From Planctomycetales bacterium (GTDB lineage: Bacteria; Planctomycetota; JAKEIC01): a stretch of 42,221 nucleotides of DNA. The notes under the pieces are model-generated. The model saw only the letters and a list, made by a program, of their open reading frames with translations, did not search any database and was not told where the DNA came from. The position numbers and the translations under genes were made by a program. Location of the stretch: the NCBI GenBank assembly GCA_022614695.1, contig JAKEIC010000200.1, positions 1 through 42,221 of the forward strand, given 5' to 3'. Position 1 is the stretch's first letter; every line of letters begins with the position of its first letter. Positions 1 to 10,400 of this stretch are shown here, in pieces.

Positions 1-2
1 GC

Positions 3-164
3 GGGGACGGGAGATCGGGCAGGCAGCGCCCCCTTCAGGCCGCCGAACCGGGCGTACTCTACTCGGCCTTCCGAGCGTTCGTGGTCTCGCTACAGCCCCG
101 TCGGCAAGTCCTCCTCAAGGCGGGGCTCCACAACCGCTATTCAGGGCCGTATCCGTTCGTGTAG
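3..164 (+). CDS. C-terminal tail of an unidentified protein entering from the left edge (partial)
   Basis: Open frame from base 3 to TAG at 162-164, ...AAEPGVLYSAFRAFVVSLQPRRQVLLKAGLHNRYSGPYPFV*; composition looks protein-like but no family recognised. Confidence 0.3.
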   Translation, partial: GDGRSGRQRPLQAAEPGVLYSAFRAFVVSLQPRRQVLLKAGLHNRYSGPYPFV

Positions 165-385
165 ATGGCGGCCCGGCGCGGGAGCCCGTGCTTCGTCCTG
201 CCCGCGTCGGCGGATTCGATGGGCGTGATGCTGGCGTGGTCGGAGGCGTCCTCGATGAGCCCGAGCGGCCAGTGATGCCCGCCCGCGTCGAGGGGGGCGC
301 GTCGGGTGTCGAGGGGTAGGCGGTTTTGGGGGTGCGAGGTCAGGCGACCCGATCCGACCCTCGTACCTGGCCCGCCGCGCGATCG

Positions 386-1681
386 TCAGGGTTGTAGCGG
401 GCCCTGGGGGGAGGCGGGGCCCGCTGGGGGCGGATTGGGCCCCGAGGGTGATCCTTCGTCGTGGGAGGCCGCCGACGGCTTCCTCTCTTCGAGGGCTCTC
501 TTGAGGGCCTCGGGCACGACCCAGGCGTCCCCGGCCACCGACTTCCACCAGCGGAGAATGCTCCCGCTTACGATGTACTCGAAGACGTGGAGCAGCATGG
601 GCACGTCGGCCGTCACCCACACTCCTCCATCTATCGCGGAGGCGAGCCCGCCCGGCTTCTCGGCGTACCCGTCGCCGTCCTTCGCGGGCGCTTCGCACAT
701 GGGGAAAGGAAAGGCGATTCCCGCGTGAAGCGCCTCGGACCGCCACTCGTAGATCTTCTCGAAGGCCGGGCGTAGGTAGGCCGGCTCCCATGGGATCTGG
801 GCGTGCTTGGCCGGGCGCTGCCTCGGTGGCGCGGGCGCGAACGTGTCGAGGAAGTCCACGAACTTGCTCGTAGCACCCATGAAACTGGTGATCTCCTTGG
901 CCACCTGATTGAGAAGTTGAGAGCCTCCCGCTTTGAGAAGCCGCTTGGCGAGGCTCGGGCGCGAGGCGCTGAGCCGCGCCACGGGGGGATCCTTGCCTGC
1001 CCGCCACTCCTCGGCAACACGTTCGACGGCGGAGACCATGAAGATCCATGCGAGGCCCGGCTCCGAGTCGGCGATCCACACGGCCTCCTGGTAGAGTCGC
1101 GCGGCCTGGACAAGGGCCACCGCGGTCTGCGCGGGGAGTCTCGGGAGGGAGGACAAGGGGAAGGCGAGATTCAGGAGCTTCATGCCCCGGACAGAGGGGA
1201 GGACCGGCGATCTTCCGGGGCGCCCTGGCAGGGCGGGGACCGCGATTGCGCTTGCCCCCTTCGGCTGGCCGTGGGGCCCGTGTCTTCGGCCGAACTCGCG
1301 TGTCACCGCGCCCGCCACGGCCCTCATGCCCAGGCAGAGTGATAGGAGAGCTGCGATCTCGTCGCCGATGTCCCCACCGTGGTAACGGGATGCGTCCGTC
1401 TCGTCCATCTCGGGAACGTGGCTCCGGAGTTGGAGGTGATCGTGAAGCCGGATGAAGGCCGCGGACCGCAGGCCGGGCGGTCCGGGCCACGCAAGTCCGT
1501 TCATGAGCGTGTACGGCCCGTAGTCTGTCGAGAGGGCCCCCAGCAGCTCGGCGTCGGTGAAGATCGGGAACTCGATCGCCCCCGCCGAGGGCTTCTCGTC
1601 CTCGTAGGCCTTCCAGTTCTCGTAGATGAACGGGCCGGAGCTTCGTTGCTTCGGGGTTGGTTCGTCGTCGTGCCTGGTCAT
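386..1681 (-). CDS. Apea-like HEPN domain protein (putative RNase effector)
   Basis: ORF; best start MTRHDDEPTPKQ at 1681, overlapping the upstream stop by ATGA; C-terminal segment ARLYQEAVWIADSEPGLAWIFMVSAVERVAEEW ... IYEWRSEALHAGIAFP contains an RxxxxH HEPN motif (RSEALH). Confidence 0.7.
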   Translation of the reverse strand: MTRHDDEPTPKQRSSGPFIYENWKAYEDEKPSAGAIEFPIFTDAELLGALSTDYGPYTLMNGLAWPGPPGLRSAAFIRLHDHLQLRSHVPEMDETDASRYHGGDIGDEIAALLSLCLGMRAVAGAVTREFGRRHGPHGQPKGASAIAVPALPGRPGRSPVLPSVRGMKLLNLAFPLSSLPRLPAQTAVALVQAARLYQEAVWIADSEPGLAWIFMVSAVERVAEEWRAGKDPPVARLSASRPSLAKRLLKAGGSQLLNQVAKEITSFMGATSKFVDFLDTFAPAPPRQRPAKHAQIPWEPAYLRPAFEKIYEWRSEALHAGIAFPFPMCEAPAKDGDGYAEKPGGLASAIDGGVWVTADVPMLLHVFEYIVSGSILRWWKSVAGDAWVVPEALKRALEERKPSAASHDEGSPSGPNPPPAGPASPQGPLQP

Positions 1682-2442
1682 TCCCGTTGGCTCCGGGGTG
1701 TCACCTGGCCTGCGGCTATCCTGTCCCGCCGCGCCCGTGGAGCCGCTGACCAGGGGAAACGCAGAGCTTCCTCCCATCCGCGGGAGGGCTCGAAGAAGTC
1801 ATCTGCACACGACGCGCAATGCAGGAGCATCACGTACCTCCGCACGAGCTTCTTGAGTACCTCGATGGCGCGGTCTACCTGCCGCCAGTAGACCATCGGG
1901 GGTTGGGTCTTGAGGGTGTGCGCGATCCGGCGCGTCGCGTACTCCGCGATGGGTCGGCAGGTGCGGTCCAGGAGGCTGATGTCCCGCTGGAGGCGGCGCA
2001 CGCTCGCGACGTCGGGCTCCCCGGCGGTGGCGAAGAGCCGTCTGAACTCCCCCCGGACGTCGTGCTCGTGCTCCGGCGTGAATTCCCGGGGGGGGTCGCC
2101 GGGGATGGGGCGGCGAGCCTCAGCGACGTACCGGTCTGCCGTGAGGTGGCGGTTCCCTCGGCGAAGCTCGATCAGGAGGCGGTGGAGGGACTGGTCGTCG
2201 GGGTCGTGTTGGTAGTGCCGACGGATCGAGATGCCCATGTCCACGGCGTGGGCGGTGCCCATTGCTTCGGTCAGATCGCCCGCCGCCTCCCGAAGGCCCC
2301 GGCGGCGACGCAGGATCTTGAAGAGCGTCTTGAAGATCTTCCTCCGGGTGGCGAGTGCTCCGATGTCGAACAGCAGTCGGTGGACTTCCTCTCGCCAGGT
2401 GTCAGGGGTGGAGGCGGTCGGGGACGGCGTCGGTCTTCCCAT
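1678..2442 (-). CDS. AbiU2-like HEPN domain protein
   Basis: AMGTAHAVDMGISIRRHYQHDPDDQSLHRLLIELRRGNRHLTADRY ... CRPIAEYATRRIAHT matches the AbiU2 HEPN pattern (mgiRR..D.d..SL.rLL; y..kRIAH). Confidence 0.7.
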   Translation of the reverse strand: MGRPTPSPTASTPDTWREEVHRLLFDIGALATRRKIFKTLFKILRRRRGLREAAGDLTEAMGTAHAVDMGISIRRHYQHDPDDQSLHRLLIELRRGNRHLTADRYVAEARRPIPGDPPREFTPEHEHDVRGEFRRLFATAGEPDVASVRRLQRDISLLDRTCRPIAEYATRRIAHTLKTQPPMVYWRQVDRAIEVLKKLVRRYVMLLHCASCADDFFEPSRGWEEALRFPWSAAPRARRDRIAAGQVTPRSQRE

Positions 2443-2784
2443 CGCCCCGGAAGTCTACTGGGCTTCGACTCGGTGGATGCCAGGGGCGTCTCAGTCTCGG
2501 GCCTCCCGCAAGGCGGGCCCCCCCGAGCGTGAACGGGGCGAAGCCTCGGTTGGGGCCCCAAGACATACTCCTACCATGGTTTGTCAGGGCTTCTGCGAGG
2601 GTATGCAAGGCTTCCGCGGCGTGGGTGTCAGGGACGGCCGCGTCCAAGGACGTGCTGAACTATTGACTTCACGTGTGTCCGAGACAAGCGTCGTCCTTCT
2701 GGGGCTCATCCCGGCGGACGAGATCCAGAAGGGCAGCTCAAGACCACTTCTTCTCGCGGGGACGGCAAGGATCGCTCGAGGTCA

Positions 2785-2813
2785 CCCTGGTAGGGGTGTG
2801 CAGAGCACCAGGG
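2785..2813 (-). terminator. stem-loop just downstream of the kinase-TPR gene (possible terminator)
   Basis: CCCTGGT (2785-2791) / ACCAGGG (2807-2813), 15-nt loop, 23 nt past the stop; no U-tract. Confidence 0.25.
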
Positions 2814-2836
2814 AGAGGCGTCCGTGAGTCGCCCCC

Positions 2837-5122
2837 CTACTTCCGGTCGAGTGCAGTGCGGAGGCGAACGAGATCCTCCTCGACCTTGGCCCGCTGCGGC
2901 CAGCCGGGCGGGGCAACGTCCAGGGCCCTCTCGAAGTCGGCCACTGCCCCCGGGAGGTCACCGAGGGCCCGCTTGGCAGCCCCGCGGTTGAACCACGGGG
3001 TCACGCTTCGGGAGCGCAGCTCGAGTGCGCGGTCAAAGTCCGCCACCGCCCCTGTGAGATCTCCTAGGGTCTGCTTCGCGGCGCCGCGGTTGGTCCAGGC
3101 CGCGACCTCCCGCGGGTCTAGCTCGAGGGCGCGGTCCCAGTCCGTCATCGCCCCCGAGAGGTCCCCCAGATTCGACTTTGCGACACCGCGGTTGTACCAA
3201 GCTTTCGCGTAACGCGGATCCAGTTCGAGGGCGCGATCCAGGTCCGTGAACGCTCCTGCGAAGTCCCCGAGGGCTCCCTTCGCGGCCCCGCGGTTGGTCC
3301 AGGCCATCACCAGCCGCGGGTCCAACTCGATGGCGTGATCGAGGTCCGCCACTGCCCTCGCGAAGTTCCCGAGCTCCCGTATGGCGGCGCCGCGGTTGTT
3401 CCAGGCCAACGCGAGCCGAGGGTCCAGTTCGAGGGCTCGGTCGTAGTCCAATACTGCACCCGCGAGATCACCGAGGTCTCGCTTCGCCACGCCGCGGTTG
3501 TTCCAGGTCAACGCGAGCCGAGGGTCCAGTTCGAGGGCTCGGTCGTAGTCCAGTATCGCTCCCGCGGTATCTCCGAGGTCCCGCTTCGCCCTGCCTCGGT
3601 TGTTCCAGGCCCACGCCAACGAGATCCCGGAGTCCAGGGCGGCGCCGTACTCCCGCACCGCCGCAGCGTGATCGCCCGCCGCGTCCCAAGTCTCGATGTA
3701 GCCCCTGAGGAAGTCTGCCTCCCACCCCTCTACCCCCCCCAGGGACGCTCGTGCCCGCGACCAATCCTCGCTCAGCGCCAGGCTCGCTCCGCGGGCGAGG
3801 CTACCCACACGGCCCGGCGACTCCCGGAGGGCCATGAAGTGCGGTTTCGCGTCCTCCCGGGCTAGGCGGAAGAACGCCTCGAGCCCCACGAGAAGCCGCG
3901 CCCGTGGGCCCTCGGACGACCCGGGCGCAACCAGGCCCCATTCCTCACGAGCTCCTGCACTCTCCCCGACCGCCCAGAGGAGGAGGCCCCTCTCGATCCG
4001 GAGGTCGTCCCGGGCGGGCTCGAGTTCGAGCGCCTCTCGGAGCATCTCCGCCGCCCTGCGGGGGCCCGTCTGCCGCAGGGCGCGGGCCTTCGCCGCGAGC
4101 GCCTCGACGGCCGACGCGGCCGAGGCCGCCGGGACCGGCGCGGGCGCATCCGGTCGCGGCCAGGCGGCGACAGCGCCCCACGCCACCGCGGCGCCGCCGA
4201 GGGCCACGGCGACGAACTTCCGCCGCCGGCCCCCGGGGAGCCGGGCCTTCGGCCTCTCGTCGCGGAGCACCCGGTCGAGGTCGTCGCGCAGCCCTGCGGC
4301 GTCCCGGTACCGGTCCCGGGCGCGCTTGGCGAGGGACGCTCGCACGACGCGTTCGACACCCTCCGGTACGTCGCCTCGGAGGGTCCGCAGTCTCGGCGGC
4401 TCCGCGAGCAGGACCCTTCCGACGACGGCGGCGTCCGTCTCACCCTCGAACGGCCGCCGTCCCGCCAGCATCTCGTAGAGGACGCAGCCGAGGGACCAGA
4501 CGTCGGTCGCGGGGATGAGCGACGAGGCCTCGCCCCGCGCCTGCTCGGGGGACATGTAAGCCGGGGTCCCGAGAGCCTGGCCGGTCTTCGTGAGCTTGCT
4601 TCCCGTCGCCGTCAGCTTCGCCAGCCCGAAGTCCGCGACGTGCGGGTGCCCCTCCCGGTCGAGGAGGATGTTCGAGGGCTTCACGTCGCGGTGGAGGATC
4701 CCCTTCGCGTGGGCCGCCGCGAGCGCGTCGGCGGCGTCACGCGCGATCGTCACGGCCTCCCGCCACGGAAGCGGTTCCCGAGCGATCCGCGCGGCGAGGG
4801 ATTCTCCCTCGACGAGTTCCAGGGCCACCCATTCGACTCGCCCGCCGGGCTCGCCGGGCGGTTGCTTGCTCATGGCACGGCCATCGGCTCCGCTCCAATC
4901 GAGGACTTTCACGATCCCCGGGTGGTCCAGGGCCTGTGCCGCCTCGACCTCGCGGCGGAACCGGCGGATCTCGTCGGGACCGGGGCCGCCCTCCCCCGAG
5001 CGGAGGACCTTGAGCGCCACCTCGCGGCCGTCCCGCAAGTCCCGCGCGCGGTACACGGTCGCGAAGCCCCCGCGGCCGAGCTCGGAGAGGGTGGCGAAGG
5101 GCCCGAGGACTCGGGGATCCAC
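2837..5122 (-). CDS. Ser/Thr protein kinase with TM segment and C-terminal TPR array
   Basis: Gly loop ELGRGGFATVY, VALKVL, HRDVKPSNILLDREGHPHVADFGLAK, GTPAYMSPEQARGE, TM VAVALGGAAVAWGAVAAW, then about 7 TPR units of 34 aa. Confidence 0.95.
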   Translation of the reverse strand: MDPRVLGPFATLSELGRGGFATVYRARDLRDGREVALKVLRSGEGGPGPDEIRRFRREVEAAQALDHPGIVKVLDWSGADGRAMSKQPPGEPGGRVEWVALELVEGESLAARIAREPLPWREAVTIARDAADALAAAHAKGILHRDVKPSNILLDREGHPHVADFGLAKLTATGSKLTKTGQALGTPAYMSPEQARGEASSLIPATDVWSLGCVLYEMLAGRRPFEGETDAAVVGRVLLAEPPRLRTLRGDVPEGVERVVRASLAKRARDRYRDAAGLRDDLDRVLRDERPKARLPGGRRRKFVAVALGGAAVAWGAVAAWPRPDAPAPVPAASAASAVEALAAKARALRQTGPRRAAEMLREALELEPARDDLRIERGLLLWAVGESAGAREEWGLVAPGSSEGPRARLLVGLEAFFRLAREDAKPHFMALRESPGRVGSLARGASLALSEDWSRARASLGGVEGWEADFLRGYIETWDAAGDHAAAVREYGAALDSGISLAWAWNNRGRAKRDLGDTAGAILDYDRALELDPRLALTWNNRGVAKRDLGDLAGAVLDYDRALELDPRLALAWNNRGAAIRELGNFARAVADLDHAIELDPRLVMAWTNRGAAKGALGDFAGAFTDLDRALELDPRYAKAWYNRGVAKSNLGDLSGAMTDWDRALELDPREVAAWTNRGAAKQTLGDLTGAVADFDRALELRSRSVTPWFNRGAAKRALGDLPGAVADFERALDVAPPGWPQRAKVEEDLVRLRTALDRK
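3392..3595 (-). repeat. adjacent near-identical 102-bp TPR-encoding units
   Basis: GCGGTTGTTCCAGG(C/T)CAACGCGAGCCGAGGGTCCAGTTCGAGGGCTCGGTCGTAGTCCA at 3392 and again at 3494, exact 102-bp offset. Confidence 0.85.
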
Positions 5123-5218
5123 GTAGCGCCTCCCCGAGGACCAGCTTCCCGGGGATTGGAAACTCGGTCAAGCGCCGCGTCCGCCGGGCGGTCCCGGCGC
5201 TCCGGCCGCGTCGGGTCG

Positions 5219-7093
5219 CTAGCGCCCGTCGCCTCGCAGGTCCTTCAGGCGCTCCTGACAGGCCGCGATCGCCCGACGGTATTCCTCGACCCGCGCGTGA
5301 CCCGGGGCGAGGCGCACGAATTCGAGATAGGACTCGATGGCCCGGCGGAAGTCACGCCGGGAGTGGTAGGCGAGCCCCAGGTTGGCGTGAGCCTCCGGCC
5401 TCTCGGGCTGGAGGCGACGGGCGGCTTCGCCATCGGCGATGGCCCCCTCGTCATCCCCGACCGCGTGCCTCGCGGCGCACCGGTTGACGAGCGCGTCGAC
5501 GCAGTCGGGCCGCAGCCGGAGGGCGGCGTCGCAGTCCTCGATCGCTCCGGCGAAGTCCCCAAGGACTCGCCTCGCGTTCCCGCGGTTCGAGAGCGCCTCG
5601 AGGAAGTCCGGGCGAAGCCTCAACGCCGTCGTGAAATCCTCGAGCGCGCCGCGATCGTCCTGCAGGTCCTGCCTCGCCGCACCGCGGCTCACGAGCGCGT
5701 CCGCGTAGTCGGGCCTGAGTTTCAGCACGGTGTCGTAGTCCGCGATCGCGCCCCGTGCGTCTCCCAGCATCCGCAGCGCGATGCCGCGGTTGAAATACGC
5801 CTCGGGCAGCGTGGGCGGGAGCGCGAGCGCCGCGTCATAGTCCTCGAGGGCCGCCCCGATCTGCCCCCCGGCCCGTCTGGCGTTCCCGCGATTGACGAGT
5901 ATGTGCGGGACGCTCGGGCAAAGGCGCAGCGCCGCGTCGAAGTCCTCGATCGCGCCCGCGACGTTTCCGAGACCTCGCCTCAGGGCGCCACGGGTACAGA
6001 GGGCCCAGGCGAAAGGGATCCCGTCCGACAGCCCGCGGTCAAACTCCTGCGCGGCGGCGGCGCGGTCGCCGTCGGCGTCCGAAGTCTCGACGAAGCCCCG
6101 GAGGTAGGCGGCCTCCCACCCCGGCTGCCCTCGGAGCATGCCCCGGGCCTCCGACCAATTCCGGCGATGGGCCAGGAGCGCACCCTGGGCCAGCGTCGCC
6201 ACGAAGGGGTCGCCGCTCTGGGCGGCCGCCCGCAGCGCCGGCTCGGCCTCGTCGCCACGGAGGAATCCCGCTTCGAGCCGGAAGAACGCTTCCAGTCCCA
6301 CGTAGAGGGTCGCGAGCGCCGCCTGAGGCTCGGTCGGCGGGATCGCGGTCCATTCCGCGCGCGCCTCCGGTCCCCGCTCGGAGGCCCAGAGCAAGAGTCC
6401 TCGCTCCAGCCGCCAGTCCTGCCGGCCGGGCTCTGCTTCGAGCGCCTCGCCGAGCAACCGGGCGGCTTCCCTCGGATCCGAGTGTCGCAGCGCCCTCGCC
6501 TTCGTCTGCAGCGGCTCCGCGGGGGAAGGGAGTCGCTCGACCGCGGCTCTCTCGACGGCGGCGTCGTCCGGTGTCCGCCTCGCGACCGCGAGCCCGGCGC
6601 CCAGCGCCGCCGCGATTCCCACGGCCGCGCCCGCCCAGGAGCGCCGACGTCCGGGCCGCGCCGCGCGAGGCCTCTCCCCCCGGCGCACCCTCTCGAGGTC
6701 ATCCCGCAACGCACCCGCGTCCCGGTATCTCTCGCGGACCGCCTTCGCCAGGCAGACATGGATGATCCGCTCGACGCCCGCGGGTACGTCTCCCGCCAGC
6801 CGGCGGATGGGTGGCGCCCCCCCGAGCAACACCTTCCCGATGATCGCACCCGGGGAATCGCCGTCGAACGGAGGTCTCCCGGCCAACATCTCATGGAGGA
6901 CGCATCCGAGAGACCAGGCGTCGGTCGCGGGCGTGAGGGAGGAGACCTCGCCCCGCGCCTGCTCGGGGGACATGTAGGTCGGGGTGCCCAGCGCCTGGCC
7001 AGACTTCGTGAGCTTCGACCCCGTCGAGAGGGACTTCGCCAGCCCGAAGTCCGTGAGGTATGGCCTGCTGCCCCCGCCGAGGCTGGGATCCAT
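5219..7093 (-). CDS. truncated Ser/Thr kinase (C-lobe only) with TM and TPR array
   Basis: Likely start MDPSLGGGSRPYLTDFGLAK at 7093; has DFG, GTPTYMSPEQARGE and the rest of the C-lobe plus TPRs; no Gly loop, VAIK lysine or HRD motif in frame upstream. Confidence 0.8.
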   Translation of the reverse strand: MDPSLGGGSRPYLTDFGLAKSLSTGSKLTKSGQALGTPTYMSPEQARGEVSSLTPATDAWSLGCVLHEMLAGRPPFDGDSPGAIIGKVLLGGAPPIRRLAGDVPAGVERIIHVCLAKAVRERYRDAGALRDDLERVRRGERPRAARPGRRRSWAGAAVGIAAALGAGLAVARRTPDDAAVERAAVERLPSPAEPLQTKARALRHSDPREAARLLGEALEAEPGRQDWRLERGLLLWASERGPEARAEWTAIPPTEPQAALATLYVGLEAFFRLEAGFLRGDEAEPALRAAAQSGDPFVATLAQGALLAHRRNWSEARGMLRGQPGWEAAYLRGFVETSDADGDRAAAAQEFDRGLSDGIPFAWALCTRGALRRGLGNVAGAIEDFDAALRLCPSVPHILVNRGNARRAGGQIGAALEDYDAALALPPTLPEAYFNRGIALRMLGDARGAIADYDTVLKLRPDYADALVSRGAARQDLQDDRGALEDFTTALRLRPDFLEALSNRGNARRVLGDFAGAIEDCDAALRLRPDCVDALVNRCAARHAVGDDEGAIADGEAARRLQPERPEAHANLGLAYHSRRDFRRAIESYLEFVRLAPGHARVEEYRRAIAACQERLKDLRGDGR

Positions 7094-7452
7094 GCCGGCC
7101 CCCCGGAGTCCCAGCTTCCTGGGCGCGGCCGGGGCGGTCAAGTCGCCCCCACCCGTCAGGCGGTCCCCGCAACCTCGGCGACGAGCGTACGAAAAGCGCG
7201 GCTTCAGCTCGCGTCGGGGTCCCGCGCGGACGCGTCGGGTCGGCTCTGCGTGGAAGGCCTGCCCTGGCGGCCACTCGAGGTCGAGGTGGCCGCCGACGGC
7301 GCGCGGCACCGCCTGCAGCCACGGGATACCCCGTAGCTCACCCTCGGGGACCCGCGCCGCGCGGCGGATCCGCCCCGAGAGGGCGGAACGGCGGCGGCAG
7401 GTCTTCCCTCATTGGAGTGGCGGGCCAGGGATGCCGCCGTGGGAGGCAGCCG

Positions 7453-10400
7453 ATGATCTCGGACACCCTTCGATGCAAGGCGTGCGGCTGGGCCTGTCTC
7501 GCCATGCTCGCCGCCGCTGTGATCGGCTGCACCGAGAAGAAGACCATCATCCAGCAGGGGCCCGCGGCCACCGCGCCGCCCCCGGTCGTGACCGCGGTCG
7601 GGCCCGCCTTCGGGCCGACGGCCGGCGGGACGGCCGTGACGCTCACCGGCTCGGCCTTCCAGACCGGCGCGACGGTGACGATCGGCGGGAGCGCGGCCAC
7701 AAGCGTCGTCGTCATCTCCGCGACGCAACTGACCCCGGTGACCGTCGCCGGCACCGCCGGGGCTCGGACCGTAACCGTGACGAACCCGGACGGCCAATCG
7801 GGGGCGCTCGGATCCGGCTTCACCTACGGCACCCCGCCCGTAGGGCCGCCGGTCCTGACCAACGTCTCCCCCGCGTTCGGTCCGTTGGCCGGCGGGACGA
7901 CCGTCACGCTCACGGGAGCCGCCTTCGTGAGCGGCGCGACCGTCACGATCGGGGGGAGCGCGGCCACGAGCGTCGTCTTCGCTTCCGCAACCCAGCTCAC
8001 CGCCGTCAGCCCGGCGGGCACCGCCGGGGCGCAGACCGTCGTCGTCACCAACCCCGACACGCAGAGCGGGGCGCTGGGCGCGGGGTTCACGTACGGAACG
8101 GCCCCGGCGGGAGCGCCGGTGGTCACGAACGTCTCGCCCGCGTACGGTCCCCCGGCGGGCGGGACGGCAATCACGCTGTCGGGCACCAACTTCGCCACCG
8201 GGGCCACGGTGACGATCGGCGGGACGGCGGCGACCAGCGTCGTCCTCGTCTCGTCCACGCAGATCACCGCTGTCAGCCCGGCGGGCACCGCCGGGGCGCA
8301 GACGGTCGTCGTCACCGACCCGAGCGGGCTCGCGGGCTCGCTCGGGAACGGGTTCACCTACGGCCCCCCGCCGGCCCCCCCACCCGTCCTCACGGCCGTC
8401 GTCCCTTCCGCAGGCCCGGCCTCGGGCGGGACCGCCGTCACCTTGACCGGCTCCGCCTTCCAGAGTGGCGCGAGCGTCACGTTCGGGGGCGCGCCGGCGA
8501 CGAGCGTGGTGTTCGTCTCGGCGACCCAGCTCACGGCGGTCAGCCCCGCGGGGAGCCTGGGGACGGTCACGGTCGTGGTCACGAACCCGGACACGCAGTC
8601 GGGCGCGCTCGGGCTCGGGTTCGCCTATGTGCCGCCGCCCGTGGTCGGCGCGGTCACGCCGGGGGCGGGAGGGACCGGAGGCGGGACGCGGATCACGATC
8701 ACGGGCTCGGGCTTCCAGCCCGGCGCCGGGGTGACGATCGGCGGGGCGGCGGCGACGAGCGTCGTGACGATCTCGGCGACCCAACTGACCGCCGTCTCGC
8801 CGGCCGGCACCGTGGGGGCGCGGGCAGTGGTGGTCACGAATCCCGACACGCAATCCGGCACGCTCGCGGGCGGTTTCGCCTACACGAATCCTCCCGCGAT
8901 CACGACGAACCTCGCGCCGTACCGGACGGTGGCCATCGGGGAGACGGTGCAGTTCACCGTGACGGCGACGGACCCTGACGGGGACGCCGTCGCCCTGCGG
9001 CTCCTCAACCCGCCCCCGGGCTGCAGCTTCGATCCCCTGGCCGGCATCGCGTCCCCGGGCACGGTGACCGTCCGGTGGACCGTGCCACCGGAGTGCGGCG
9101 GGCTGCGCTGGCTCCTCTTCCAGGCGAACGACACGCTCGCGCCGGCGCTCCGGACGACCACGGCGGTCCCGATCCAGGTGGTCGGCCCCGCGAGCCGCTC
9201 GGCCCTCGTGGTCGCGGACGTGACCGGGGACGGCGTCCTCGACGTCGTGGGCGGAGCGCGGGAGGCCGATGTCGGCGGGACGTCGGACACGGGCGCGGTC
9301 TACGTCTGGGCGGGCCAGGCGACGCCGTCCGGGACGCCGACCGCGACCCTGCGCGTCGCCGGCGCGGCCGTTGGCGACAGGCTCGGGACCGCGTCCGGCC
9401 AGGGGATCCAGTGCGCGGACGTGACGGGGGACGGGACACTCGACGTCGTGGTCGGCTCGTACGCCGCCGATGTCGGTGGGACGGCGAACACGGGTGCGGT
9501 GTACGTGTGGGCGGGCGGGAGCAGCCTCACCGGGACCGTGTCCCCGACCGCGACCCTGCGCGTTGCCGGGGCGGCGGCGGGGGACCAGCTCGGCGGCGCT
9601 TCCGGCCAGGGGATCCAGTGCGCTGACGTCACCGGGGACGGGACCCTCGACGTCGTCGTCGGAGCCTCGGCCGCCGACGTCGGCGGGACGGCGAACACGG
9701 GCGCGGTGTACGTGTGGGCGGGCGGCAGCGGCCTCACGGGCACGGTCTCCCCGAGCGCGACGCTGAGTGTCAGCGGCGCCGTCGCGAGCGACGCGCTCGG
9801 CTCGGCGACCGGCCAAGGGATCCAGTGCGCGGACGTGACGGGGGACGGGACGCTCGACCTCGTCGTCGGGGCGCAATTCGCCGACGTGGGCGGCACCGTG
9901 GACACCGGCGCCGTCTACGTCTGGGCCGGCGGCAGCGGCCTCACCGGGACCGTGGCCCCAACCGCGACGCTCACCGTCTCGGGGGCGGCCGCGAGCGACC
10001 AACTCGGGAATTCGCTCGGCCGGGCGATCCAGTGCGCGGACGTGACGGGGGACGGGACCCTCGACATCGTGGTCGGGGCGCGGCTCGCCGACGTGGGCGG
10101 CACCGCGGACACGGGGGCGGTGTACGTGTGGGCGGGCGGCAGCGGGCTCACGGGGACCGTCTCCCCGACGGCGACGCTCACCGTGACGGGGGCTGTCGCG
10201 AGCGACGAGATGGGGAATGCGTACGGCCAGCCGATCCAGTGCGCCGATGTGACCGGCGACGGGACGCTCGACGTCGTCGTCGCGGCGCGGCTCGCCAACG
10301 TGGGCGGCACCGTGGACACCGGGGCGGTGTATGTGTGGGCGGGGGGCAGCGGCCTCACCGGCACGCTCGCGCCAAGCGCGACGCTGAGCGTCACCGGGGC

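Noticed and set aside
2503-2527. GGGCCTCCCGCAAGGCGGGCCC hairpin upstream of the HEPN operon
   Set aside because: Short alternative stems (5 bp) expected by chance at this GC content; no supporting context
2880-3660. 102-bp periodic repeats considered as CRISPR or satellite DNA
   Set aside because: Period equals the 34-aa TPR unit and encodes TPRs in frame
4640-7336. 898-aa plus-strand ORF
   Set aside because: Antisense shadow of the kinase-TPR genes
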